Below, piece after piece: positions 21,530-33,552 of a stretch of 64,000 nt of DNA. How positions within the stretch are numbered: the stretch's first letter is position 1; every line of letters begins with the position of its first letter. Both the position numbers and the translations under genes were made by a program. The notes under the pieces were generated by a model. It had not been told where the DNA came from. It saw nothing but the letters and a program-made list of their open reading frames with translations, and did not search any database. Source of the DNA: Rotaria socialis (taxonomy: Eukaryota > Rotifera > Eurotatoria > Philodinida > Philodinidae); contig CAJNYU010001724.1 of the NCBI GenBank assembly GCA_905331475.1, positions 175,722 to 239,721 of the forward strand, written 5' to 3'.

Positions 21530-22470
21530 TATTTCTAGAAATTCCTTAGAATAAGTTTTTTTTCTATATACTGGAAGATTATTCTATAGAAACAATATAG
21601 TTCTCTCTAATGCTCTTTTTTTGGCATCAAAATAGTTCTATATAGACATGTATATTTTACTTTGTATTTTTTGAGAGTCTATATTTTCTATGAACATATA
21701 ATAATTATATAACGATTTATTTCTTATATGAGCTTATTATATGCGTACGTTGTATTATTTTCCTATCTTGAGGGTGTCAATTTACAGTTTATTTTATTTA
21801 AAGTTAATTTTAAATTAAATAAATTGTTTGGATGGATACTCATCATTGCTGCTACTAGGAAAATACGTGACTTTAACAGTAGTAAATATACTAAACGAGA
21901 GGAAGACGTAGTATTTTAGGTTAATATTTGTTCATAATAGTCAAAAAATTTCTCTACAGATTATGCAGGATCCGTCACTTTTCTTCTTCAAAAACATCGG
22001 GATGCTCATTACTATATATATTTAATAACAAAATTCGTAGAAGAATGACTATAGCTTTAACTTTATCAAATATTTGACTTTAAATAGAAGCAATCAAGTC
22101 AAGAACTATGTTTATCTACTAGTTTTCAAAATTTAGTTAAATTATATTTTTGCTAGAATCTTTTTCGTTTTCTCTTCAATAGAGCATTTCTTACTTCTAG
22201 AATATTTTTAAGTTATAATTATAATGGAGCAATAGAAATATATATTGGAATGAGGAATGATTCTCGTTTAAATAAAGTATAGTGAAATATTATATGTAAT
22301 TTATACAAAAAAGATTCAATCGCAAAAACACGTAGCACAGTATAAATTCTGATTCTGAAAATGGTATATGTAAACTCAACCTTCTAGCAACGCGTTGAAG
22401 CAGTTATTTTTCTATAGTCAATAAATGGTCCAAAGAACGCGAAATCCTATATCTCTTATCAATAACATTA
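21530..22470. other. AT-rich, no supported gene
   Basis: Only short shadow frames are present between the NHL gene and the left end of the large transposon. Confidence 0.5.
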
Positions 22471-23340
22471 GGTGTTTCCACCAGCTTCCTCCCATCGTTA
22501 CATGAAGATCATTGGATCTTTCTTGAAGTACTTTCATCTTGTAGAGCTTTTTGCGCTGATCATTTTTTGTTTTGTGTTTTCAACGATTAGTTGAGAAATA
22601 AGAAAGATATCGAAGAAACATTAAAAATAAGGTTTTTCACAAAAAATGCAGTCTATTTCGGTTTTACGACGATTTCTCAATGAAGCACTCAATCGATTGA
22701 GCTAATTTTTTTAAAATCATCGAGACTGGTCGAAGAGCTTCGAAAAAGGTTGTTTTCGAAGTGGTTTGCACATTAAACTATTACACAGGACCCCTATAAC
22801 TTTACTTTTCAAGGTACAAATGTTCCTTAAATAAAACTCTTAAATCGAATTCTGTTAGAAATTGGCTCTTGCCATTCGATAGAGCGGAACCTCCTCTATC
22901 GAACCAGTACAAGGGTTTTTCATGGGAGCTAGGCTTGGACAGAAAAATGCTAAAATTCCAAAAATGGATGCATTTTAGCAAAAGCGGGCTCGTATTTTGG
23001 CAGTAACTTTTATTTAACATTGCTGAAATGAAAAACTAATAACAAATTCAGAACCAGCACAAAAAAACTGGATCTAGGAAGGTTTCTTTTCAGATTCATC
23101 AGTGCATGGAATTCATTTTTTCCTTGGCCAATACTTATATTTTCTATCCTGGAAGAATAAAAATTTTTGTTAACAAAAATCTATTTGAAAAAAACAGGTC
23201 TGCATTCGATCAGATATGAATGAAAATCAACTATCTAACCCAAGAATGCTCTTCCTTCACTCCCAAGATGGTTTCTAGTATTAATTAGCATAGATCATTA
23301 GGTCTTCGTCAGCCAATTTCTCATCAATCTTCAACGTGGA
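22471..23340. repeat. Left terminal inverted repeat
   Basis: About 870 bp, inverted match to 27419-28287. Shared landmarks include AATCGATTGAG, CGATAGAG, AAAATGCATCC and TAATTAATACTAGAAACC on the right strand. Confidence 0.85.
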
Positions 23341-23618
23341 TGATGAAAATCTTGCAGTATCTGAAAGACGGATAGAAAATACCATGAATCATTCTAAAGC
23401 CCATGTTTTCATTTCTCGAATTACGAACGGATGTGATAGCATCACTTTTCGGATCGTATCACATCATTCACCGATGAATTTGTAATGAATAGTGAGTAAG
23501 GAGGACCAAAGTAAAGAGTTTTTATTGGTCTGTAAGAATATAAACGAACAGAAGGGAAAGAAAATATCAAAAATTTGTCTTCGAAGAGAAAAAGAGTTAA
23601 TTTACATTTCGTGTTATA

Positions 23619-26078
23619 ATGCCGATTGACTGGTGTGCTCATCCAGTAGCCCATCTTAGTACTACGAAACTCGGCTGCAGACCGAGTCATCCAAAAGGAG
23701 ACCGCAGACTTCATGCCGAATTAACAAGACATATCAGCGAAACATATGGGATGATCGATGAAACAGGTCAGTTTCTCACTGGTTATCGTCTTTGTCGTAC
23801 CTGTTATGAGAAAGAGTATGCAATATACAATGCTACGAAATCTCATCAACAGAATATGGGAGAAGATGGGGGTGAAGTGATGGATGTTGATGATGAAAAT
23901 ACAGAAAATCAGCGGCAACTGCATTCAACAACGAACGATTTATCTATGGCTGATTATCAAATGAATGAAAAATTGGAATCATCGACACCTGAATCTTTCA
24001 CAGGAAGTGAGGATAGTGATGATAGTGAACATGGATACCGACAACAACAAGCAAAGCATATCTTAAACAAAGTTTTTCAAGCATTAAGCATTACACCAAT
24101 TCTTGATACGTAAGCTTGTAAAATATCAGAAATTTCTCTTGCATCGTTTCTTTTTAGACGGAATACCGGTGCATTAAAGCGGGATGTTACAAGAGCGATT
24201 CAAGGCATTAGAAAATTAGCCGATGAACTATGTCATGTACCTAGTACCAAGACATTAAAGTCCAACGTGACATTACTCACAACAGAAGAAAATGTATCAT
24301 TAATCGATGGTCTGAAGCGTCTGTTTGATTCCAGTGATTATGATGATCAAGTGCGCCTTCTCACATTATCTCCGCCTACCTGGGGTCGAGTACAAATCGA
24401 AAACTTCTTTTTTTGCAATGAATGGCAGTCGCGTCGAGCATTAGAAATACGAGGCTCATTCGGAATTCTAGCAACACCAACGAACTTTAGTGGAAACCCT
24501 AGAATTAATCCTCTTTTGGTTGACGAAATACAAGCCTTCTATCAAGAAGACATTATTAGTCGACAAACATCAAACAAGAAAGACGTGATCCATGTGAAAA
24601 AGCAACCGATTCCAGTCCGATTTATGAATTTCACAGTGGGACAAGCTTATGCTGTCTTCTTAAAAAAGCTGAAAGACAGAGATTCATTAGAATCAGTTTC
24701 CAGGGGAATGTTTTACTCTCTGAAGCCAAAGTGTGTCAAGATTTTGAAACCTCACGATGTATGCGCCTGCATTTATCACGAGAATTTCGATTTCTTAATT
24801 CAGGTAAGATTATTCTAATTGAAATACCTACAATCTCTTTATAAACTCATGACTAGGGATGGAATAAAATGGGTTTGACAAAGATCGAAAGCAAAATGTT
24901 GATATCCGATTTGGTCTGTCACTCACCAACCGAGGAATGTTTTTTCAATGAATGCAGACAATGTGAGTGAATGAACAGTATGAATCAAGTTCTTTACGGA
25001 CTTTTCATGTACTATGGGTTTATCAGAGCATCACACTCACATCTATTCGTAAACATTTGAATGTCCTTTTGATTTTTTGTTCAAGGTCGAGACAATCAAC
25101 CAAGTGAATATCTCAAACATTTTCTGAACAACCAAATTAGTTTATTCGATGATTGCTCATGGATGATATGGCGAAAATCTGTATCATCGACTGAGAAAAG
25201 TAATGGCGAAAATTCCAATGCTGATAAAAAAATTTTATTGCAAAAAAATATCGGATCGGTTGAAGATCTACTAGAAGAATTTGACTGTCAGTGGAAAACT
25301 TACGTTAAACATTCTTACATTACAAGTCAACAGTCTAGCTACATCAAAATGATCAAAGACCAAGCCGATGAACATGAAACTATCGTCGTTCATATGGATT
25401 TTGCTGAAAACCACACTCTACTAGCTCAAAATGAAATTATGCAAGCTCATTGGACGAATCAACAAGCGACGCTTTTCACTGTCCATATCAAAACCGCGAA
25501 AGAAAAACACCATAGCTTGATAATCATAAGTGATTATCTTGCACATGATGTCGAATTCGTGCATACTGCTCAAAGCATCATCAGTGACTATGTACAAAGC
25601 ATTTATCCAACAGTAAAACGATTGAATTACGTCTCGGACGGTGCTCCGCAACACTTCAAAAATAACAAAAGCATATTGAATTTAACATGCCATCAAGTAG
25701 ATTTTGGTATTCCTGCATCGTGGTCTTTTAGTGCCACTGCACATGGAAAGGGTGCTGTAGATGGCATTGGTGCCGCCGTCAAGTATCGGGCAACAAGAAG
25801 GGTTTTGAGTGGAACCACTTCTGATGCTATATTAACACCTGAAGATCTATATAAATTTACTCAGAGTGATAGCTCGATGAATGTTTTCTACATGAACCAA
25901 AAGCGAATCAAAACCATTGCGAGAAATATCAGTTACTCAACCGATGGAACCGTGATAAACCAGAAGGTGAATATTTCTCTCTGACGCTAACATGACACAC
26001 ATTACTTTAATTGCTATTATATTTTAGGGTGGATTAATCAAATTCGAAGCCAGCACCAATTCGATCCTGTGGGGATAA
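23619..26078 (+). CDS. Transposase-like protein of the large TIR element
   Basis: Five exons (23619-24109, 24158-24803, 24857-24962, 25086-25966, 26028-26078) joined by short GT-AG introns keep one open frame of 724 residues with no stop or frameshift. The N-terminus holds a Cys/His-containing region (DWCAHPVAHL, YRLCRTCYEKEY), probably zinc-binding. An acidic linker follows, then a Cys-rich block (CHSPTEECFFNECRQC). The catalytic-like region shows VVHMDFAENHTL, LNYVSDGAPQHFKNN and SATAHGKGAVDGIGAAVK, where conserved Asp residues could form a DDE/D active site. I know this motif set from many uncharacterised animal proteins. Intact frame plus intact TIRs suggest recent or possible present activity. 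Confidence 0.7.
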
Positions 26079-26385
26079 AAAAAAGTCAGATGTAGACTCA
26101 CCTCAACATCACTAATTACACAAATCGATTCCTTAATTGATTGAAACCATGGTGGCTATGATCGTTCTTAGTCCAAGTATTTCGATCTCTCTGCTGATCC
26201 CGCTTCTTCAACGATGGATCAATACTTAGTACAGAATAACTTTCGTGGTGAAAAGATTACTTGAAAAACTTAAAAAATCTATTCAATAAAAGAATTTTCC
26301 TTGGATAAAAGAACAACTTAATGAAGTATCTATATTTATCAACAATTGTCATGCGGAGTTAAACTTGAAATTTTCATCATCCACG

Positions 26386-27416
26386 GAGCAGTCATTCAAT
26401 TCCGCAATGTTGAACATTCCGGAACCAGTTCCGTCGATTCCAGAATTAGGTCAAATATGAACACCGTCCGATTCCGGAATCAGCTCAATACGGAATCGGT
26501 GGGAATTAGACGGAATTACCAGGAATTCCATGTGATTCCGTTCAATTCCTGTTCGACCTAATTCCCGGAATTCCGCACCGGAATTGCATTCGTCACCGAG
26601 CTATCAGATGTATCAAGTGTCCATTGATCACTCAATTCCGGAATCGCTGGGAATTAGACGCAATTCCTAGGAATTCCGTGTAATTCCGTGTAATTCCGTT
26701 CAATTCCTGTTCGACCTAATTCCCGGAATTCCGTACCGGAATTGCATTCGTCACCAAGCTATCAGATGTATCAAGTGTCCATTGATCACTCAATTCCGGA
26801 ATCTCAAGGAATTCCGGAATTACAACTTGTATCACTCTTCTAGCTTGTCCTATCCATTTCGTGACGAACGGATTCCGGTCTGGAATTCCGAAATTAGGTC
26901 AATACGGAATCGGTGGGAATTAGACGGAATTCCGTGTAATTCCGTTCAATTCCGATGAATTCCTGTTTGACTTAATTCCCGGAATTCCGTACCGGAATTG
27001 CATGGTGTGGGTGTTGCCATAAGTGTAGGTGTCTGTGTGGGTGTTAGCATAAGTGTTGGTGTTAGTGTGGGTGTTGCGATAAGTGTGGGTGTGGATGTTG
27101 GTGTAAGTGCGCTGAATTCCGGAACCGTTGGGAATTAGGCGGAATTCGTTTGAATTCCGGGTAATTCCGGAATTGAATCGGAATTGATAAACGGAATTCC
27201 GGGAATTAGATGGAATTGCTCGGCAGTGATTCCGGGAATTCCGGAATTCTGTTGGAAGTGATAAATGGAATTTCGGGAATTAGATGGAATTGCTCGGCAG
27301 TGATTCCGGGAATTCTGTTGGAAGTGATAAATGGAATTTCGGGAATTAGATGGAATTGGTTCCGTGAGCGGCACTGGTTCCGGAATGTTCAACATTGCGG
27401 AATAGGATGTATTCTC
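26386..27416. mobile_element. Nested foldback element rich in GGAATTCC
   Basis: Inverted ends are GAGCAGTCATTCAATTCCGC on the left and the matching GCGGAATAGGATGTATTCTC on the right, continuing through GTTGAACATTCCGGAACCAG. They are flanked by the perfect 8-bp direct repeat CATCCACG (26378-26385 and 27417-27424), and the host TIR resumes on the far side. The interior has tandem units of about 158 bp and about 70-80 bp, crowded with GGAATTCC palindromes, and a telomere-like stretch. An 8-bp duplication suggests a hAT-mobilised element. It encodes no transposase. Confidence 0.8.
27004..27110 (+). repeat. Degenerate telomere-like repeats
   Basis: GGTGTGGGTGTTGCCATAAG-like units recur about four times (GTGTGGGTGTTAGCATAAGT, GTGTGGGTGTTGCGATAAGT). 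They combine a telomeric hexamer with a CATAAGTG linker inside the nested foldback element. Confidence 0.55.
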
Positions 27417-27418
27417 CA

Positions 27419-28287
27419 TCCACGTTGAAGATTAATGAGAAATTGACTGACGAAGGCCTAATGATCTATGCTAATTAATACTAGAAACCATCTTGGGAGT
27501 GAAGGAAGAGCATTCTTGGGTTAGATAGTTGATTTTCATTCATATCTGATCGAATACAGACCTGTTTTTTTCAAATAGATTTTTGTTAACAAAAATTTTT
27601 ATTTTTCCAGGATAGAAAATATAAGTATTGGCCAAGGAAAAAATGAATTCCATGCACTGATGAATCTGAAAAGAAACCTACCTAGATCCAGTTTTTTATG
27701 CTGGTTCTGAATTTGTTATTAGTTTTTCATTTCAGCAATGCTAAATAAAAGTTACTGCCAAAATACGAGCCCGTTTTTGCTAAAATGCATCCATTTTTGG
27801 AATTTTAGCATCTGTCAGTCCAAACCTAACTCCCATAGAAAACCCTTGTACTAGTTCGATAGAGGAGCTTCCGCTCTATCGAATGGCAAGAGACGATTTC
27901 TAACAGAATTCGATTTAAGAGTTTTATTTAAGGAACATTTGTATCTTGAAAACTAAAGTTTTAGGGGTCCTGTGTAATAGTCTAATGATCAAACCACTTC
28001 GAAAATAACATTTTTCGAAGCTCTTCGATCAGTCTCGATGATTTCAAAAAAATTAGCTCAATCGATTGAGTGCTTCATTGAGAAATCGTCGTAAAACCGA
28101 AATAGACTGCATTTTTTGTGAAAAACCTTATTTTCAATGTTTCTTCGATATCTTTCTTATTTCTCAACTAATCGTTGAAAACGCAGAACAAAAAATGATC
28201 AGCGCAAAAATCTCTACGAGATGAAACCAATAAAACGGGACTTGAAAACTTTTCTGTAAATGGTGGGAGGAAGCTGGTGGAAACACC
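27419..28287. repeat. Right terminal inverted repeat
   Basis: Inverted copy of 22471-23340. The part closest to the interior (GGATGATGAAAAT on the opposite strand) now lies left of the nested insertion, near 26370-26385. Confidence 0.85.
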
Positions 28288-28439
28288 CAGAATAATCCTA
28301 AATCATTCTATTTTTGAAATTTTGCAGCAAATAAATTTGGCTTTTTGTCTTATAAAATTTCATGATCAACAGATACCATAAAGAACAATAAAAGAAAAAT
28401 GAAAAAAAATGAATAATAAATATAATTAAACACGAAGGA

Positions 28440-31400
28440 TCATTTAGTAATCTGTTCTCGAATATAACGTAAATATTCTTGATAGGACATGGTCGATTCG
28501 GATTTATCGTCCACAAGATAACGTGTAAATAAATATCGATTGGAAGAATCCTCTCTATAAAATAAATAATTAATACAAAGTAATGTAAATGAAATATTAA
28601 CCTCATTATATGTATTGCAGTACCATTTGGACGACTTTGAATAAGATAAGTTAGAAAATTATGAATTTTTGATGATAATTGATTTTCTAAATCTGGTAAT
28701 GAATACTAAAAAAATGAAGATAGAATTCGATTGAACAGCAGTAGTCGTTTTTTTTTATAAATATTTACTGAATCAAATGGTAAAGCGGAAAATGTTTGAA
28801 CATTGAAAACACTTTGCATGAACTGATCGCTGACTGCTTTACCGATATAAATATAAATATATTCACTTGTATCAAGAATATAAGCGCCATGTGAATCAAT
28901 ATGTTGATAGGATAATTGAACTCGTTCAGGTACATGAAGTTCTTCGTCACCATCTTGAATTATTTGGCTCTAGATAATGATAAAAATAAACGAAAGAAAA
29001 ATCTTCAATTATTCAACACCACCATTTCTCGAGAGTCACACATATCAATATGATTTCTCAAGAGGCGCTATATTTTTCCCTTAATAAATCAATTTCTTCT
29101 TACCCTTTCCTCAATAGTATGTATTGGATATAGATCCGGATAGAATATTTGCATTAAATATTGCGTGGGTAATGTTTTACATAAATCTATATAATACGCT
29201 CGATCATCGAGTTTTGTTGTACTACCAACTCGAAATGCCGTCTAAACCGTAAAAAAAGAATATAATTCAAATTTCGAGGAAAAAAAAGTTTTTTTTCCAT
29301 ACCGATTTAATCATGCTTAACATATATAATGGTAACAATCGTAGTGAATTAGGTACAGCAAGCGAAAATCCTCTATTGGCTGCATTGCTCGGCATTGTTG
29401 CTTTAATAACATCACACGCCACATTAGTCAAAGCTTCGCGCGCTTCGTGTAACGATGATGTCGATGCTCGATCAGCCGCTAAAATGAAATCATAGAATTC
29501 ATCAATTGGATAACTAAACTTTAAATTTACCCATTTTTGCAATTAACGAAACCACCGCTTCTTGATCTGCATTTGCACATATATCATTTAGATTAGCACT
29601 AACAGGCAGTGAAAGTGTATGTACTCGAATTCGTCTTTCACCTAATTGAACAATTTTCCTATGAAATCATTTTTATTTTGATCATCTTACCTTTGCTTGA
29701 TGTATAAAGAAGTGCTATTTGAAAAGTAACTGATGTGTATTGTGCTAACGAATCTTCAATAGCCACTTGCATACCATAAGCTGCATCCGGATTGATATTT
29801 GGTAAAACAAGTAAATCAACGGATCGAACAAACCCATTACCATGAAACGTTTGAATTGCAAGAGCTAAAATTTTACGAAAATAAAAAATTATTTAACAAA
29901 AAACATTTATTAACCACCTGGTGCTGATCGTAAACGCATGACAGCTTCGAATCCAATTTTTCTTTGTAAATACCGTCTTAAATCATTTTCAAAACGTTCA
30001 ACTTCATACGGCGTTTGAACAGAATGATAACTTGGATAGTATTTAACTTCGCCGCCTGAATATTTCGAGACACCACCTAGAAAATTATTTATAAAAATTA
30101 CGAAAAAACAAAAGCAAACCAATCGAACATACTCAATGTTGCTAAATCAATATAATGACTATTTAAAAGAAATAGATCACAAGCGATCTGTTGTGATGCG
30201 TAGTCAAGTGAAAGTTTCTTATAAAAATCTGACGTTGGTCCAATCGATTTCGGTTCTTTAGCTATTTGTTCACATAAAGCACCGGGATTAACGTTTGGTA
30301 TTCGTGTTTGCACAACTGTTATGCGACCACCTGTCTCATGAAGTAATTTTCCGGCTATGAGAAGAGCAGTGCCTAATGCTGAATCAGTTTCATGATTATT
30401 TTGATAAACTTTAGGTAATTCATTCAGAAATGCTTCAACAATCGGTCGACATTCACTCAATATTACCATTAAACCATCGGGTACAGGAAGAATTTCATCT
30501 AATTTATGTTCGACATTTTCTAAATCGGGTGCGACCATAATACGAAATGTACCATTTTGACTATCGGATAAATCATAGAAATGTATCCGACTATCATAAG
30601 CAAGAAAACCGATTTTTGTACGGGCATCACCTGGTAAATTACTTAAATTTTCAAATAAAACATCACAAAATGATTGAAGATAGCCTGGAAAATAAATAAA
30701 TAGAAAAATAGATTTATAAACAAGAGGCACTTGGCCTATTCTACCTGTTTGAATAGCATTATGTGATACATCAAGTAAAAATAAATACATAGCGGGTTGT
30801 GGTGGTCGCGCCTAGAATTTATATTTCATGAAAAGAAAAAGAAAACAAAATACCTTCGATCTTACCATATAATCTGATGTAGCTGCATATTCAACAGTAC
30901 CAAAACGAACTTCTGGTCTTCTACTTGGATCACCATAGGTTTTTGTCGCCGGATCGTATAGAAATTCTTGTGGTACTATGAAAACAAAATTTAGAATTTA
31001 GAATAGAAAGAAATCAGAGTTGAAATATTTACGCTCATTATTACGAAAACAAATACTGCAACGCCATCGAGTATTGTCAAGAAGTGTAACAAATGGATTA
31101 ATATAGCTTTTACATGCATCACATCGAACTATTTTTGTACCTTGAATGACACTTAAACTCTTTAGAAGAAAAAAACAGACAGAGATGAGATTAAAATGAA
31201 AAAGGGATTGATTTACTTCAAGATCTTTAAACGGATGAATGAGAACGCCAAGTGGAAGACGACTTTTGTTGAGTAAATCTTTTGTTTGTGGAATCACATT
31301 CAGACTGCATCTCATTACTCTAAAGAAAAATAAAAGAAACTTTTCATTAATAAAAATTCTTTATAAATATATTTCATACTCAGGACTACAACTCATTTGT

Positions 31401-32273
31401 TGCGTTTCTTCATTTACTAATGGTGTCATTGGTGGTTCTTCAACAAATGGACTAATAACACTTTTTATTTTGAGCAAATCAACTAAATTATTATTATTAT
31501 TGTTGTTGTTCTATAATTAAAAATCATACAATAATCTAATCGATCAGAACAAAAATCTGCATCTACTTACAGACATAGGACCATTCATTTGTTGATTATT
31601 AGCACCATTTGTATTACCACCCATGGGATAAGGCATCGGTGGTGGTTGTCCCGGAAATGTTGATGGTACATACGGAGTAGTTCCAGTGTTATTGTATTGC
31701 GGATACGGATAGTTAGATGAAGGTGGCGGAGCATTTTGGTTAGGTATTTGAGGATAGGTAGGTGGTGGCATAGGCTGAGTTTGTTGTACTTGAGGACGAT
31801 AAGCAGATGCTGGTGAAGGATACATTGGACGAATGGTTGGTTGAGCAGGTGGACTTTGTACTGTTGTTGGTAGTAGAGGTTGATGATTCTGAATGGAAAG
31901 ACAGATAATATCGAATATTTTATTATATTTATCTTACTGCAAGAGGATTGTAAACATTTGTTGTTGGTGGAGTTGTACTTGGTTTTGTATTATAGATATT
32001 TATTGATGGTAATGGTGGAGTTGAATTTGAGTTGGGTTGATTGATTAGATTTGATTGAAATTGTTGTGTTGGAGGTAATATTAGAGGATTTGTTGGCTGA
32101 TTGAATTGAGGTGGAAATATCGGGCGGGGTAGACCATTTGTTGCTGAATGAGGCATTGGAGGAAATATCTAAATTGAAGAAGAAAAAAGAAAAGATATTC
32201 CTTTTTTTAAAGGATATTATTGAAATACTGGATTATTCATTTTATCGGGATATTGTGGACGTATTGCTGCCAT
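28440..32273 (-). CDS. SEC24: SEC24, COPII coat cargo-binding subunit
   Basis: I can join 17 exons with short introns, from MAAIRPQYPDKMNNP (32229-32273) to the stop at 28440. In order: a Pro/Gln/Asn-rich disordered N-terminus (exons 1-4); the Sec23/Sec24 lead-in RCSLNVIPQTKDLLNKSRLP; the zinc finger CDACKSYINPF...RWRCSICF; the trunk domain (YLFLLDVSHNAIQTGYLQSF); the beta-sandwich and helical domains (PIDEFY...EAREALTNVACDVIK, RLLPLYMLSMIKS); and a C-terminal gelsolin-like domain (GAYILDTSEYIYIYIGK) ending YIREQITK. Sec24 binds cargo ER-export signals in the prebudding complex with Sec23 and Sar1. All joins I followed keep frame, so the gene looks functional. The start lies 287 bp from the divergent PqqB-like gene. 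Confidence 0.93.
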
Positions 32274-32560
32274 TTATAGACTTCCTGAATAATCTAATAT
32301 CTAAATACGAAAACCAAAAATGAAACTGTTACACGGACAAGTTTTTTAGTTCATCCATTGTTGACGTTGTTGCTAATTTCGTATGCATCGATAAGCTACA
32401 GATATAACCAATGGTAATCAGGTCCATCACTAGCGACATCTACTCAATGTGTGTAGTCATATCATAGACTGCACCATGTGACTAGTTCTGTCTCTTGTAT
32501 CAATCGTACCTAAATACAGACAACAAAATCATTTATTTTCTCTCGATCTAAAAGATCTTC
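32274..32560. promoter_or_regulatory. Shared divergent promoter region
   Basis: 287 bp separate the starts of SEC24 (minus) and the PqqB-like gene (plus). A bidirectional promoter is inferred from geometry. I see no clear TATA box. Confidence 0.4.
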
Positions 32561-33552
32561 ATGGGAACAAATAATGTTGAAATTCTTCTACTGGGCGTAG
32601 CACAAGATGGTGGCATGGCTCAAATACGTTGTCAATGTAAAAATTGTAGTGCAGTTCATAATGGTAGACTATCGCAACAATATGCAGTTAGTTTAGCTAT
32701 TATTGATCGAACTACAAATCAAGTTTGGCTTATTGACTGTTCACCGGATTTTCGAGCTCAATATGACTTATTACAAAATCATTTTGGATTTAATAATACG
32801 TTTAAAATCGAAGGAATATTTTTAACTCATTTACATATGGGGTTAGAAAGTAAAATAGAACACAAAAAGTATTTTCTATGTCAATGTCTATTTCTAGACA
32901 TTATGTTGGTTTATATCAATTCGGACGTGAAACATTAGATACTAAAGGTTTAAAAGTAAATGAGATTTAACGAAAAACAAAAAGAAAGATTTTTTTTTTG
33001 AATCTATGATAGATTTATGGTACTGAAAGTGTTTGTCAATTTTTTCGAAATAATCAACCATGGTCAACATACATTGAAATTGGAAATTTTCAATTGAATC
33101 CTATTTTACCTCAAGATGAAATTCAACTTTCAGCAAATCTTTTCATTAAATCTCAAATTGTTCCACATCGAGCAGAATTTAGTAATACTGTTGCGTATTT
33201 CATTCGTGGACCATCGCGACATATTTTCTATTGTCCCGATGTTGATAGCTGGGAACGAGGCTGGTCAAATGACAATGGTTTATTACCGATTGATATTGTT
33301 CAAAATGTGGATCAAGCATTTCTTGATGCAACGTTCTTCAGTGCCGATGAATTACCAAACCGTAACATCGACGAAATCCCACATCCAACTGTTTTACAGA
33401 CATTAGAAAAATTTAAAGGATTAGAACATAAAATTACTTTAATCCATTTAAATCATTCGAATCCATTATACGATAAACAAAGTAAACAGCGAGAACAATG
33501 TAATCAAGTTGGTATTAATATTGGAATTCAAGGACGTGTTTATGAAATATAA
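32561..33552 (+). CDS. PqqB-like metallo-beta-lactamase-fold hydrolase
   Basis: Three exons (32561-32841, 32898-32955, 33013-33552) join in frame to 292 residues. The N-terminus LLLGVAQDGGMAQIRCQCKNC matches the PqqB-type start with its metal-binding cysteines. FLTHLHMGHYVGLYQFGRETL, created by splicing, is the modified THxHxGH motif. Later parts include FYCPDVDSW, DATFFSADELP and LIHLNHSNPL. In bacteria PqqB is an oxygenase/hydroxylase in PQQ cofactor synthesis. Animals lack that pathway, and homologues are known in some invertebrates with no assigned role. Possible ancient horizontal origin is inference; the introns show that the gene is eukaryotic now. Confidence 0.85.

Larger units (their letters stand above)
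22471..28287 (+). mobile_element. 5.8-kb DNA transposon with 870-bp TIRs
   Basis: The left end GGTGTTTCCACCAGCTTCCT at 22471 is matched by the inverted end at 28287. Homology between the arms continues to 23340 on the left and 27419 on the right with scattered differences. The inner right arm is further split by a nested element (26386-27416). Between the arms lies one five-exon transposase-like gene. I found no convincing target-site duplication. The superfamily is not assigned; long TIRs and a DDE-like protein suggest a MULE-like group, but this is inference. Confidence 0.85.

Noticed and set aside
27135-27419. Open frames through the GGAATTCC array, both strands
   Set aside because: Repetitive peptides (NSRNSIYHFQQ type) created by the tandem palindromes; not genes.
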